64,000 bases of DNA from Flavobacterium inviolabile (GTDB taxonomy: Bacteria > Bacteroidota > Bacteroidia > Flavobacteriales > Flavobacteriaceae), in assembly GCF_013389455.1 (NCBI RefSeq), contig NZ_CP058278.1, forward strand, positions 1 to 64,000, written 5' to 3'. Of this stretch, positions 17,577 to 25,628 are shown piece by piece (position 1 is the stretch's first letter; every line of letters starts with the position of its first letter). The position numbers were made by a program, and so were the translations under genes. Below the pieces are notes generated by a model. It worked only from the letters and a program-made list of their open reading frames with translations. It did no database searches and was not told the DNA's origin.

Positions 17577-18944
17577 TTATTTTTTCAACCAATTATTCGT
17601 GAATTTACAATCTCTGTATTCTCCGTTAATTTTGATATAGGTTTCTTTAATTTTCTCATCAGTCCATTTTGCAATGGCTTTGATTTGTTTTTCTTTTAAG
17701 GCTAATTCTTTAATCTTGATATAGTCTTTAGCATAGTCGGCCGTGTGCTCGTCATAACGATTGGTAACCGTCATTAATTTGTAACATTTCGTTCCTTTAT
17801 CGTCATTATCCACTAACGGCAAGGAAACTTTTCCGTCTTTTAAATCGGAAACCTGGCTGTATAACGTCGGATCCATTTTTGTTAATTCGAAACGGGTTTC
17901 CAATGTTCTTGGATTAACCAAGATACCCCCACTGTTACGGGTTTCTTTTTCATCTGAAGAAGAACGGGCTGCATCGGCAAAAGAGATCTCTCCGTTTACG
18001 ATTCGCTGACGGATTTTCTCGATTTTTTCTTTTGCTTCTTTCATTGCATCGTCCGATACTTTAGGAATAATCAGGATGTGTCTTAAATCCAGTTCCTGTC
18101 CTCTGATTTTTTCAAGGTAAATAATATGGTAGCCGTACATGGTTTCAAACGGTTCCGAAATTTCACCTTCGGCCAGACTGAACGCCACATCTTTAAATTC
18201 TTTTACGAAAGCTGTTTTACGGGTCATTTTGTAGAATCCTCCGGTTGGAACGGAAGCTTTATCATCTGAAAACAAAACGGCCTTGCTGTAGAAACTGGCT
18301 CCGTTTTCCATAACGTCTTTTTTGATGTCTTTCAGCTGGTTGATCACCCTTTGTTTTTCGGCATCCGAGATTTTAGGTTTTACCACAATCTGGGCTACTT
18401 CCATTTCTGCTCCGAAAACCGGTAAATCTTCTTTTGGAATTCCTTTAAAGAAGGTACGCACTTCTTCCGGAGTGATTTCGACAGCATCAACAACTTTACG
18501 CTGCATCTGCGAAGTCAGCTTGTTCATTTTTACAATGTCGAAAAAGTAGGTTTTAAATTCTTCCAGATTTTTCTTGTTGTAAAATTTAACTACTTTATCA
18601 ATAGACCCCACCTGCTCTACCATCTGGTCCAGCTGTGAATTCATAAAATCGTGTACTTCCTGATCGGTTACAACAATACTGTCCTGTATTGCCTGGTGTG
18701 CATATAATTTATCTTCCAATAGTTTACCAAACATTTCACATCTGGTAATGTTTTTAATGTCGATCCCCTGTGCCTGTAATTCGACAAATGTTTTGTCGAT
18801 ATCTGAATCCAAAACAACATATTCCCCAACAACGGCTACTACTCCATCAATCTTCTTTTTTGGACTTTTCTGCGCCTGTGCCGTTCCGAAGATGGCAACC
18901 GTCAATCCAAAAATAAAAGCCGCTTTTTTATTTATAAACTTCAT
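17577..18944 (-). CDS. SurA-like periplasmic peptidyl-prolyl cis-trans isomerase
   Basis: A 455-aa exported chaperone/PPIase for outer-membrane proteins. The start MKFINKKAAFIF gives a clean signal peptide cleaved after AQAQ; an upstream ATG in the same frame would add 14 residues. After the SurA N-terminal domain (VVAVVGEYVVLDSDID, about residues 30-45) come two PpiC rotamase domains: the first around 165-270 (FKEFKDVAFSLAEGEISEPF, MYGYHIIYL), the second from LRHILIIPK to about 390. The start overlaps the end of the preceding gene by 17 bp, so the two are co-transcribed. It is the last gene of a three-gene folding-factor operon. Confidence 0.92.
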   Translation of the reverse strand: MKFINKKAAFIFGLTVAIFGTAQAQKSPKKKIDGVVAVVGEYVVLDSDIDKTFVELQAQGIDIKNITRCEMFGKLLEDKLYAHQAIQDSIVVTDQEVHDFMNSQLDQMVEQVGSIDKVVKFYNKKNLEEFKTYFFDIVKMNKLTSQMQRKVVDAVEITPEEVRTFFKGIPKEDLPVFGAEMEVAQIVVKPKISDAEKQRVINQLKDIKKDVMENGASFYSKAVLFSDDKASVPTGGFYKMTRKTAFVKEFKDVAFSLAEGEISEPFETMYGYHIIYLEKIRGQELDLRHILIIPKVSDDAMKEAKEKIEKIRQRIVNGEISFADAARSSSDEKETRNSGGILVNPRTLETRFELTKMDPTLYSQVSDLKDGKVSLPLVDNDDKGTKCYKLMTVTNRYDEHTADYAKDYIKIKELALKEKQIKAIAKWTDEKIKETYIKINGEYRDCKFTNNWLKK

Positions 18945-19779
18945 ATTTCTTATTTTTAATGGCATCATTAGTGATCTCTTTTTCAAATTTCTTAATGTAT
19001 TCTAATTTCCTGTTGTTTAGTATTATTTGTTTTATTGTAGGGCTTATATAGTCGAAAGGCGCTACCTGATTGCGTTCCAGAACCTTATTTACTTTGACCA
19101 GATAAGCCGATAAACTGTCTTTATATTCATAGGAAATACCATCTGTAATATATCGATCACGATTATCAGGAGTAACGAACGGCAGGGCTTTATACACCTG
19201 GTTCATATCTACCCAGACCGTATCGTTAAAAGCATAGCTTTTAAACTGTATGGTCATCGTCTCCAATGCCTTTTTATCTTCTTTTTTTGCCGAGTTAAAA
19301 CGGCTTCTGATGAGGGCAAATTTAGGATTATCTTTTGTCAGATTAATATATTTTAACCGCACCAGGTTTCCTGTTGTTTTAAAGTTCTCTTTATTCGCCT
19401 GATAATAACGCAACAATTCGTCATTTGTTATGACCGTATCAATCGCCTGTTTTACGATTTGCTCAATATAGGCACCGGTGTACAGATCGGTTGTGTATTG
19501 TTTTATCAGTTCGTCAAAAGTTGCTTTTTGCTTGTCGCTCAAATTTACCTCAGCCGCATCCATCAGCAATGTTTTGGTCGCCCATCTGTCGATATAGCCT
19601 TTCACGATGGTCAGGCTGTCCTCTTTTGAGGTACCGGCAGGCACCAGGCCTTTTATCTCGTCAGAATAAAGATAGGAATCATTCACTCTGGCGATGGCTT
19701 CCGGTTTGTGCTTTGCTTTAAAATAATCACAAGACAAAACCGTAAGGGCTCCTAAAATTATTACGGCTACTTTTTTCAT
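18928..19779 (-). CDS. lipoprotein related to SurA/PpiC folding factors, without a clear rotamase core
   Basis: A 283-aa predicted lipoprotein: the N-terminal signal ends in a lipobox LTVLSC (Cys about residue 17). The mature part resembles the SurA N-terminal chaperone domain (IARVNDSYLYSDEIKGL; long helices with RWATKTLLMDAAEVNL), followed by a region with coverage like PPIase proteins (NKENFKTTGNLVRLKYI) but no complete PpiC motif. It lies between two PPIase genes, 3 bp after one and overlapping the next by 17 bp, so it is probably a chaperone partner in outer-membrane or T9SS cargo biogenesis. That role is inference. Confidence 0.78.
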   Translation of the reverse strand: MKKVAVIILGALTVLSCDYFKAKHKPEAIARVNDSYLYSDEIKGLVPAGTSKEDSLTIVKGYIDRWATKTLLMDAAEVNLSDKQKATFDELIKQYTTDLYTGAYIEQIVKQAIDTVITNDELLRYYQANKENFKTTGNLVRLKYINLTKDNPKFALIRSRFNSAKKEDKKALETMTIQFKSYAFNDTVWVDMNQVYKALPFVTPDNRDRYITDGISYEYKDSLSAYLVKVNKVLERNQVAPFDYISPTIKQIILNNRKLEYIKKFEKEITNDAIKNKKYEVYK

Positions 19780-19782
19780 GCT

Positions 19783-21750
19783 TTATTGCTGCAACTCCTG
19801 CTTCACCTGCGTGAAAACATCTTTATTTACTTTTATCGTAAATTCTTTTTTCAGGTCATCAACCCATTTGCTTTCCAGATATTGCTGATAGTCATTGATT
19901 ACCTTCCCTTTGGTTTCTTCAAATGTTTTTGCTCCTTTAGGCAGTTTTTTCGTTACCTGGGTGATAAAATAATAGTTCCCGTCTTTAAAAACATCCGAAA
20001 GTCCCAATTCCAGTTTCTGGTGTTTCGGCAAAGCATCGCTTCCTTCTTCGAATACACCCGATTTTACCATGATGGAAACTTTATTGTCTTTATTCAATTG
20101 CTCTTTGATGAAGTCAATTGATTTTTTCTTTTTTAAGAATTTCAAAGTCTGCTGAATGGCTTCTTCTTTTGTTGAAGAGAATACATTTGCTTCCACTCTT
20201 GGGTTCCACTGGTAATCAGCCACATGCTTTTCGTAGAATGCTTTTAAGCCAAGGGTATCGGTTTTTGCCTTGTTCCAGATTTCTTTTTCCATTAAATCAA
20301 ACAACAGCAATCCGTCTCTGTACTCATCCATTACATTGGCAAACTCCGGATTTTCTTTTTCCAGATTGTCGTTATAATACGCTACCAACTGGTTCTGGAT
20401 GAATTTACCGTATAACTGGTCTACAACTTTACCGATTGGTTTCAGACCCCATTTGGTTTTTTGCTGTGTATTGACAAATTCCAGGAAGTTCATCGCGGTA
20501 ATGCCTTTTTCTTTGTTGATCACCAAAAGATTTCCTTCCAGTTCTTTTGTAGCTGCCGGCACTTCCCATTCCTGAGTATAGAATTTATCGGTAACCAGTT
20601 TTGCCGCTTTGGCATATAGTTTTGCGTTTTTCTCTACAGCATATTTTTTGGTCAGCTTATCATTCAGGGAAGCATCGATCAATTTGGATCGGTCGTCTTT
20701 ACGAACTCTGGATTCAAATTCCGTTTGCGTGTCTGCAAAGTCACGAACCGGGAATTTTTCAATCAGTTTTACGATATGCCATCCGAACTGACTTTGGAAC
20801 GGTTCGGACACATCGCCTGAGTTTTTTAATGAGAAGGCCACATTTTCGAAGGCTTCCGAGCTTAGTTCTCCCGAACCGAAACGCTGTAAAAGTCCGCCTT
20901 TACCGGCAGAAGAGCGATCCTGCGAGAATTGCTGCGCCAGGGTTTCAAAGCTTTCACCCTGTTTTATTTTTTTGTAGATATCTTCAATTGTGTTTTTAAC
21001 CGCTTCTCCTTCAATCGGGTTTTCGGCTTTCATCAGCATAATGTGAGCTACCGTTACCTGACCGCGGTTGTCCCGAATGTCGTTTACTTTTACCAGGTGG
21101 TATCCGAAACGGGTGCGAACCGGCATTGAAATTTCTCCTTTTTTGGTTTTGTAAGCAGCAGTTTCAAAAGGGTAAACCATTCTGAATACAGAGAAATAGC
21201 CTAAATCTCCTTTGTTGTCTTTTGCAGACGGATCCTGTGAAAAACGGGCTGCCAAATCTCCGAAGTCTTCTCCGGCAATTGCTTTTTTACGGATATCCAA
21301 AGCCTGGTTGTAGGCTTTTAGCGTATCGGCAGGCGACGCATTTTCGTCAACATTAATAAGGATATGGGAAGCTTTTATTTCTTTAAGCGAGCGCTTGTAG
21401 GCTTCGTCTACCAGTTCTTTGGTAACTTTCGTATCTGTCATATAGTTTCTTGACAATTGCGTACGATACGATTTTAGTTCTGCAATATAATTGGCTTCAT
21501 TCTGCAGGCCTAATTTATTTGCTTTCTGAATTTTGAGTTTGTAACCTAAAAAAAGATCCAGATACTGATCCAAATCTTTTTGTGATTCGTCTTTTACCAA
21601 ATCAAGGTTCTTTTTATAGACTCTGCTAAATTCATCAGTATAAAAAGGATGATTATCAATATTGAAAAGCACTTTCTTTGTTTTATCCTGCGCATAAGAG
21701 AACGTATTCGCAGCAACAAAAAGACCTAACAGAACATGTTTTAATTTCAT
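19783..21750 (-). CDS. peptidylprolyl isomerase with two PpiC rotamase domains
   Basis: A 655-aa exported folding catalyst. The start MKLKHVLLGLF gives a signal peptide ending SYAQ; an in-frame upstream start would add 28 residues without a signal. Two PpiC domains lie one after the other: IKASHILINV to FGYHLVKV (about residues 120-230) and VTVAHIMLM to FGWHIVKL (about 235-340). The last 300 residues form a long helical/beta region of unknown role. It is the first gene of the operon and is preceded by the best promoter in the window (21839-21868) and an inverted repeat at the predicted start of transcription. It probably works in the periplasm on outer-membrane or secreted proteins. Confidence 0.92.
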   Translation of the reverse strand: MKLKHVLLGLFVAANTFSYAQDKTKKVLFNIDNHPFYTDEFSRVYKKNLDLVKDESQKDLDQYLDLFLGYKLKIQKANKLGLQNEANYIAELKSYRTQLSRNYMTDTKVTKELVDEAYKRSLKEIKASHILINVDENASPADTLKAYNQALDIRKKAIAGEDFGDLAARFSQDPSAKDNKGDLGYFSVFRMVYPFETAAYKTKKGEISMPVRTRFGYHLVKVNDIRDNRGQVTVAHIMLMKAENPIEGEAVKNTIEDIYKKIKQGESFETLAQQFSQDRSSAGKGGLLQRFGSGELSSEAFENVAFSLKNSGDVSEPFQSQFGWHIVKLIEKFPVRDFADTQTEFESRVRKDDRSKLIDASLNDKLTKKYAVEKNAKLYAKAAKLVTDKFYTQEWEVPAATKELEGNLLVINKEKGITAMNFLEFVNTQQKTKWGLKPIGKVVDQLYGKFIQNQLVAYYNDNLEKENPEFANVMDEYRDGLLLFDLMEKEIWNKAKTDTLGLKAFYEKHVADYQWNPRVEANVFSSTKEEAIQQTLKFLKKKKSIDFIKEQLNKDNKVSIMVKSGVFEEGSDALPKHQKLELGLSDVFKDGNYYFITQVTKKLPKGAKTFEETKGKVINDYQQYLESKWVDDLKKEFTIKVNKDVFTQVKQELQQ

Positions 21751-21822
21751 TCTTTTGAAATATTTATTTTCTTTAAAATTATTGTTTTTCGGGCAGTCCT
21801 TTAACAAGGATCTGGGGTAATA

Positions 21823-21839
21823 GTTGATTAGCAATCAAC
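21823..21839. promoter_or_regulatory. inverted repeat GTTGATT-agc-AATCAAC at the operon start site
   Basis: Perfect 7-bp arms with a 3-nt spacer, overlapping the predicted transcription start of the folding-factor operon. It could be an operator or a small 5' RNA hairpin; no regulator can be named. Confidence 0.35.
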
Positions 21840-21868
21840 AAAAATAACAATTCAATTACATTATGCAA
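21839..21868 (-). promoter_or_regulatory. promoter of the folding-factor operon (TTG-N19-TATTTTTG)
   Basis: On the minus strand a TTG at 21868-21866 is followed after exactly 19 nt by TATTTTTG (21846-21839). This matches both elements and the spacing of Bacteroidetes housekeeping promoters. It predicts a leader of about 80 nt. Confidence 0.65.
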
Positions 21869-21965
21869 CTATGCTTTTTACTATTAACAAAAAATTATCG
21901 TCGCATAAAGTAATATTAAACTTCTTATTTTTTTGGCTATAAAAGAAGTTTTCACAAATTATAGC

Positions 21966-21973
21966 TACTTTTG
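21966..21973 (+). promoter_or_regulatory. -7 promoter box (TACTTTTG) of prfC
   Basis: TACTTTTG followed by CA, 22 bp before the ATG at 21996. It is identical to the box in front of gap. It also supports the ATG over an in-frame TTG at 21987. Confidence 0.55.
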
Positions 21974-21995
21974 CAGCCATTAATTTTTGTTAAAA

Positions 21996-23585
21996 ATGAG
22001 CTTTCAGAAAGAAATTCAACGCAGAAGAACCTTTGGTATTATTTCCCACCCCGATGCGGGTAAAACCACCTTAACGGAAAAACTATTATTATTCGGAGGG
22101 GCTATTCAGGAAGCAGGGGCTGTAAAAAGCAACAAGATCAAGAAAGGAGCAACTTCGGATTTTATGGAGATTGAACGCCAGAGAGGGATTTCGGTTGCCA
22201 CTTCTGTACTTGCTTTTAATTATAAGGACAAAAAGATCAACATTCTCGATACTCCGGGTCACAAGGATTTCGCAGAAGATACTTTCCGTACGCTAACAGC
22301 TGTTGACAGTGTAATTGTTGTTGTTGACGTGGCAAAAGGTGTGGAAGAGCAAACGGAAAAACTGGTAGAAGTGTGCCGTATGCGTAACATCCCGATGATT
22401 GTTTTTATCAACAAACTGGATCGAGAAGGTAAAGACGCTTTTGACTTAATGGATGAAGTGGAGAAAAAATTAGGCTTAAAAGTTACTCCTTTGAGTTTCC
22501 CTATCGGTATGGGATATGATTTTAAAGGTATCTATAACATCTGGGAAAAGAACATCAATCTTTTTGAAGGAGACAGCCGTAAAAATATTGAAGAAACCAT
22601 TGCTTTTTCGGACATCGCCAATCCGGAACTTGAAAAGATCATTGGTGAAAAACCGGCTAATAAATTACGGGAAGAATTAGAATTAATTGATGAAGTTTAT
22701 CCGCCGTTCGACAGAAACGAATACCTGGAAGGAAAACTGCAACCTGTATTTTTCGGTTCGGCCTTAAATAATTTCGGGGTTCGGGAGCTACTGGACTGTT
22801 TTATTGAAATAGCACCGTCACCGCGACCAAAAGATTCCGATACCCGGGAGGTAAAACCCGATGAGAATAAATTCTCCGGTTTTGTCTTTAAAATTCACGC
22901 CAATATGGATCCGAAACACCGTGACCGTCTGGCTTTTATTAAAATCGTATCGGGCGTATTCGAAAGAAACAAACCGTATTTACACGTTCGTCTGGGTAAA
23001 AACCTGAAATTCTCAAGTCCGAATGCTTTCTTTGCCGAGAAGAAAGAGATCGTTGATATTTCCTATCCGGGTGATATTGTAGGCTTGCACGACACCGGAA
23101 ACTTTAAGATCGGAGATACTTTAACAGAAGGAGAATTGATGAGCTTTAAAGGCATCCCGAGTTTCTCTCCGGAGCATTTCCGTTATATCAACAACGCCGA
23201 TCCAATGAAGGCTAAACAGCTTGACAAAGGAATCGACCAGCTTATGGACGAAGGGGTAGCCCAGTTATTTACTCTGGAAATGAACAACCGTAAAGTAATC
23301 GGAACGGTTGGTGCCTTACAGTATGAAGTTATCCAATACCGTCTGGAGCACGAATATGGCGCTAAATGTTCCTATGAAAATTTCCCGGCATTCAAAGCCT
23401 GCTGGGTAAGACCGGATGATACTAAAAACGAAGAGTTCGCCGAATTTAAACGTATCAAGCAAAAGTTCCTGGCAAAAGACAAATACGGTCAGTTGGTATT
23501 CCTTGCCGATTCTGATTTCTCGATACAGATGACACAAAGCAAGTTCCCGACGGTTAAATTGCATTTCACCTCGGAAATGGATTAA
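21996..23585 (+). CDS. prfC: peptide chain release factor 3 (RF3)
   Basis: Ribosome-bound GTPase that recycles RF1/RF2 after termination. The protein is 529 aa from the ATG. It has the translational-GTPase G1 motif SHPDAGKTTL, the switch region with RGISVATSV, G3 in DTPGHKDF and G4 in NKLD. The N-terminal RRRTFGIISHPDAGKT and the central SDFMEIERQRGISV are characteristic of RF3. It is a single-gene unit with a promoter box at 21966 and a terminator at 23607. Confidence 0.96.
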   Translation: MSFQKEIQRRRTFGIISHPDAGKTTLTEKLLLFGGAIQEAGAVKSNKIKKGATSDFMEIERQRGISVATSVLAFNYKDKKINILDTPGHKDFAEDTFRTLTAVDSVIVVVDVAKGVEEQTEKLVEVCRMRNIPMIVFINKLDREGKDAFDLMDEVEKKLGLKVTPLSFPIGMGYDFKGIYNIWEKNINLFEGDSRKNIEETIAFSDIANPELEKIIGEKPANKLREELELIDEVYPPFDRNEYLEGKLQPVFFGSALNNFGVRELLDCFIEIAPSPRPKDSDTREVKPDENKFSGFVFKIHANMDPKHRDRLAFIKIVSGVFERNKPYLHVRLGKNLKFSSPNAFFAEKKEIVDISYPGDIVGLHDTGNFKIGDTLTEGELMSFKGIPSFSPEHFRYINNADPMKAKQLDKGIDQLMDEGVAQLFTLEMNNRKVIGTVGALQYEVIQYRLEHEYGAKCSYENFPAFKACWVRPDDTKNEEFAEFKRIKQKFLAKDKYGQLVFLADSDFSIQMTQSKFPTVKLHFTSEMD

Positions 23586-23606
23586 CACCTTACCGATAAA
23601 CCAATA

Positions 23607-23643
23607 AAAAAAGCGTAAACCCTAAAAAAGTTTACGCTTTTTT
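23607..23643 (+). terminator. terminator after prfC
   Basis: A 14-bp perfect stem (AAAAAAGCGTAAAC and its complement) with a 9-nt loop ending in six T, 21 bp after the stop codon. Confidence 0.88.
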
Positions 23644-23757
23644 ATTTTTTGAACAATACGCACGTAAAATTTTACATTTTACAATCATTAAATTGACATA
23701 AAATCGCAATATATTAACATTAATTTATTTATTTTTATCGCCTCTTAACTAAAATTT

Positions 23758-23994
23758 ATGCGTTTATTACATCAAAAAAAATGGTTTGTTGTCATTTTAC
23801 TATTTTCTTATGTAAATTCTTTTGCTTCTTTTATAACAGCGAATGAAGAAGAAGGCCCAAATGACCCTCCCGGTGATAGTGATCCGCCTGTTCCAATAGA
23901 TAATTTTGCATTACTATTGCTCCTTGCCGCGATAGGAATAGGCTATTATTACCTGGTTTTCAAAAAATGCAGGAAGACGACTTATGATTCTTAA
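23758..23994 (+). CDS. small PID-CTERM-like protein-sorting-domain protein
   Basis: A 78-aa protein with almost no cargo. A signal peptide (about residues 8-23, ending NSFASF) is followed by an acidic, Pro/Asp/Gly-rich linker, then the motif PPVPID (48-53), a transmembrane helix (about 55-69) and a short basic tail (FKKCRK). This tripartite C-terminus (short motif, helix, basic residues) is the plan of exosortase/archaeosortase-type tags; the PID form is known in Flavobacteriia. The sorting enzyme is not in this window. Before the IS insertion it was the convergent neighbour of a second protein of the same type, now at 25338-25568. Confidence 0.7.
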   Translation: MRLLHQKKWFVVILLFSYVNSFASFITANEEEGPNDPPGDSDPPVPIDNFALLLLLAAIGIGYYYLVFKKCRKTTYDS

Positions 23995-24000
23995 AAAAAT

Positions 24001-24030
24001 AAAAAGCCCGGTTAAATAACCGGGCTTTTT
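24001..24030. terminator. bidirectional terminator, formerly shared by the two PID-CTERM genes
   Basis: A 14-bp perfect stem (AAAAAGCCCGGTTA and its complement) with a 2-nt loop. It ends the gene at 23758. Removing the IS and one TTC copy places it directly after the stop of the convergent gene now at 25338. Confidence 0.88.
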
Positions 24031-24079
24031 TATTATTTCTGTCCCGTCCTGAAATAAGTTGACACAAAATCGACTTATT

Positions 24080-24472
24080 ATGAAAGACACAACAACAACG
24101 CGAGTTAAGCGTACTCAAAAGGATTATAATATGGCTTTTAAATTAGCTGTAGTTTCCCGAGTTGAACAAGGCGAAATGACCTATAAACAGGCTCAAACTG
24201 TTTACGGTATCCAAGGCAGAAGTACTGTTTTGGTTTGGCTTCGAAAATATGGTAACTTAGACTGGAGTAAACCAAATCTGTTATTTATGTCTAAATCTAA
24301 AGAAACCCCGGCTCAGATTATTAAACGATTAGAGAAAGAACTGGCAGGTGAGAAACTTCGAAATAAGATTCTCAATACGATGATCGACATTTCTGATAGT
24401 CAGTACGGAACCCAGATCCGAAAAAAGTTTTCTCCCAAACCATCTTCCGACTCCGGGAAGGAGCAGGAATAA
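24080..24472 (+). CDS. IS3-family transposase OrfA (copy 1)
   Basis: The 130-aa DNA-binding half of the transposase. A helix-turn-helix is visible around residues 17-55 (FKLAVVSRVEQGEMTYKQAQ, YGIQGRSTVLVWLRKYG), which recognises the terminal repeats. A leucine-zipper-like heptad stretch (AQIIKRLEKELAGEKLRNKI) follows. The ATG at 24080 is preferred over a TTG at 24059. Near its end the slippery heptamer AAAAAAG (24421-24427) allows part of the ribosomes to enter the orfB frame and make a 408-aa OrfAB transposase. Confidence 0.9.
   Translation: MKDTTTTRVKRTQKDYNMAFKLAVVSRVEQGEMTYKQAQTVYGIQGRSTVLVWLRKYGNLDWSKPNLLFMSKSKETPAQIIKRLEKELAGEKLRNKILNTMIDISDSQYGTQIRKKFSPKPSSDSGKEQE
24421..24465 (+). 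other. programmed -1 frameshift signal (A-AAA-AAG) with downstream hairpin
   Basis: In the orfA frame the codons are CGA AAA AAG, the textbook A-AAA-AAG slippery heptamer (24421-24427). After a -1 slip the frame is open straight into orfB with no stop. About 20 nt further a stem CTTCC/GGAAG (loop 7 nt) can form and may stimulate slippage. Confidence 0.75.
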
Positions 24473-24474
24473 GT

Positions 24475-25305
24475 TTGTCCAAAAGTTGCCGATTGTTTGG
24501 GATAAGTAGGCAAGCTATATATCAGGAACAAAAAAGAATCCTCGATCGGGAATCTGAGTTACTCAAAGTAAAGCATCTGGTTCTTTCTTTGCGATTGGAA
24601 ATGCCACGTATAGGGACACGTAAACTATATTACCTACTTTCGAAGCAATTTGATCAACAGGGTGTAAAGATAGGTCGTGATGCCTTATTTGGTTATCTAA
24701 GAAGGGAGAAGTTACTTGTTAAACCAATGAAGAGTTACACTAAAACTACCTATTCTAAACATTGGCTACACAAGTACGAAAATCTTTTGAAAGAGTGTGA
24801 GATTAAACGTCCTGAACAGGTATATGTAAGCGACATCACTTATGTCAAATCATCCCGGAAAACCCATTATCTGTCTTTAGTTACTGATGCTTATAGCAGA
24901 AAAATAATGGGGTATAAGCTGAGTGATGATATGAGTTCTGAAAATGTGGTACAGGCATTAAAAATGGCTATACAGAATAGGAAATCAACATTACCCCTGA
25001 TACATCACTCCGATAGAGGATTACAATATTGTTCTAAAATTTATCAGGAAGTATTAGCTAAAAACGGTATTACACCCTCTATGACTGACGGATATGATTG
25101 TTATCAAAATGCTTTAGCTGAAAGAATAAACGGAATTTTAAAAAACGAATTCTTGTTTTATAAATGCAAAGATGGTCAGACTTTAGGAAAGCTTATAAAA
25201 ACAGCGATAGAAACGTATAATGCTAAAAGACCTCATTTGAGTTTAATGATGAAAACGCCTAATTTTATACATGAAAAAACCAGCCAGGTAAACCTGACTG
25301 GTTAA
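24475..25305 (+). CDS. IS3-family transposase OrfB, DDE integrase domain (copy 1)
   Basis: The 276-aa catalytic half of the transposase. The rve-type DDE triad is visible: D in YVSDITYV, D in HHSDRGLQYCS, E in ALAERINGILKNEF, with the K/R seven residues after the E as in IS3 relatives. An HTH_21-like segment (LRLEMPRIGTRKLYYLL) precedes it. The only initiator in frame near its start is TTG, and the functional product is probably the OrfAB fusion made by -1 frameshifting. The stop codon lies inside a terminator-like hairpin. Confidence 0.93.
   Translation: MSKSCRLFGISRQAIYQEQKRILDRESELLKVKHLVLSLRLEMPRIGTRKLYYLLSKQFDQQGVKIGRDALFGYLRREKLLVKPMKSYTKTTYSKHWLHKYENLLKECEIKRPEQVYVSDITYVKSSRKTHYLSLVTDAYSRKIMGYKLSDDMSSENVVQALKMAIQNRKSTLPLIHHSDRGLQYCSKIYQEVLAKNGITPSMTDGYDCYQNALAERINGILKNEFLFYKCKDGQTLGKLIKTAIETYNAKRPHLSLMMKTPNFIHEKTSQVNLTG
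25278..25303 (+). terminator. hairpin overlapping the orfB stop codon (copy 1)
   Basis: AACCAG-C-CAGGT pairs with ACCTG-A-CTGGTT (11 pairs, one mismatch, 2-nt loop), followed by a T-rich tract. It would stop IS transcripts before they leave the element. Copy 2 has the same hairpin at 51033-51058. Confidence 0.7.
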
Positions 25306-25337
25306 TATATTTTTATTCTAAAATCTGTCAACCTATT

Positions 25338-25568
25338 TTAGGACGACTCATTCAATTGCGCTGCTCTTCTTCTGTTGATCACAAAAAAAGCAAAAGCTAT
25401 TGCAATGATCGTCAGCCATAACAAATATCCGTCAATTGGCACCGGAGTATCTGTAGGATTTGTATCGTCAGTATCACCGAAATCACCCGGCTCCTCTGCC
25501 GCAAACGCCATCACATCCAACAATAGTGTAAAAATAACGACGTAACTGTATTTTAATATCTTTTTCAT
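25338..25568 (-). CDS. small PID-CTERM-like protein-sorting-domain protein, C-terminus altered by the IS
   Basis: A 76-aa protein with the same plan as the gene at 23758: signal peptide (about residues 8-24), acidic Asp/Thr/Pro-rich linker, TPVPID motif, a transmembrane helix (about 49-63) and a basic cluster NRRR. The last codons (NESS and stop) lie partly in the right end of the IS. Joining the host sequence across the IS gives a C-terminus ...AAQLK followed at once by TAA and the terminator now at 24001. The insertion thus replaced one residue and added three without destroying the gene. The start was chosen at MKKILKYSY; an upstream in-frame start lacks a signal. Confidence 0.7.
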   Translation of the reverse strand: MKKILKYSYVVIFTLLLDVMAFAAEEPGDFGDTDDTNPTDTPVPIDGYLLWLTIIAIAFAFFVINRRRAAQLNESS

Positions 25569-25590
25569 AGTCCTAATGTATAGTACAACT

Positions 25591-25618
25591 TTCGTGTAGT
25601 GCCGCAACACTACACGAA
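25591..25618. terminator. hairpin between the type C-like T9SS gene and the small PID gene
   Basis: An 11-bp perfect stem TTCGTGTAGTG/CACTACACGAA with a 6-nt loop. The T-run (TTTTTT) follows on the plus side, so it may block plus-strand readthrough; on the minus strand it lies just upstream of the small PID gene. Confidence 0.5.
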
Positions 25619-25628
25619 GTATTTTTTA

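Larger units (their letters stand above)
24040..25350 (+). mobile_element. IS3-family insertion sequence, copy 1
   Basis: A complete 1311-bp element. Its ends are imperfect inverted repeats (20 of 26 positions match): left 24040-24065 starting TGTCCCGTCCTG, right 25325-25350 whose complement starts TGAGTCGTCCTA. It is flanked by a 3-bp target duplication TTC (24037-24039 and 25351-25353), as expected for IS3-family transposition. It contains orfA and orfB in overlapping phases joined by a -1 slippery site. The identical-protein copy 2 lies inverted at 50986-52296. The right end overwrites the last codons of the gene at 25338. Confidence 0.95.
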
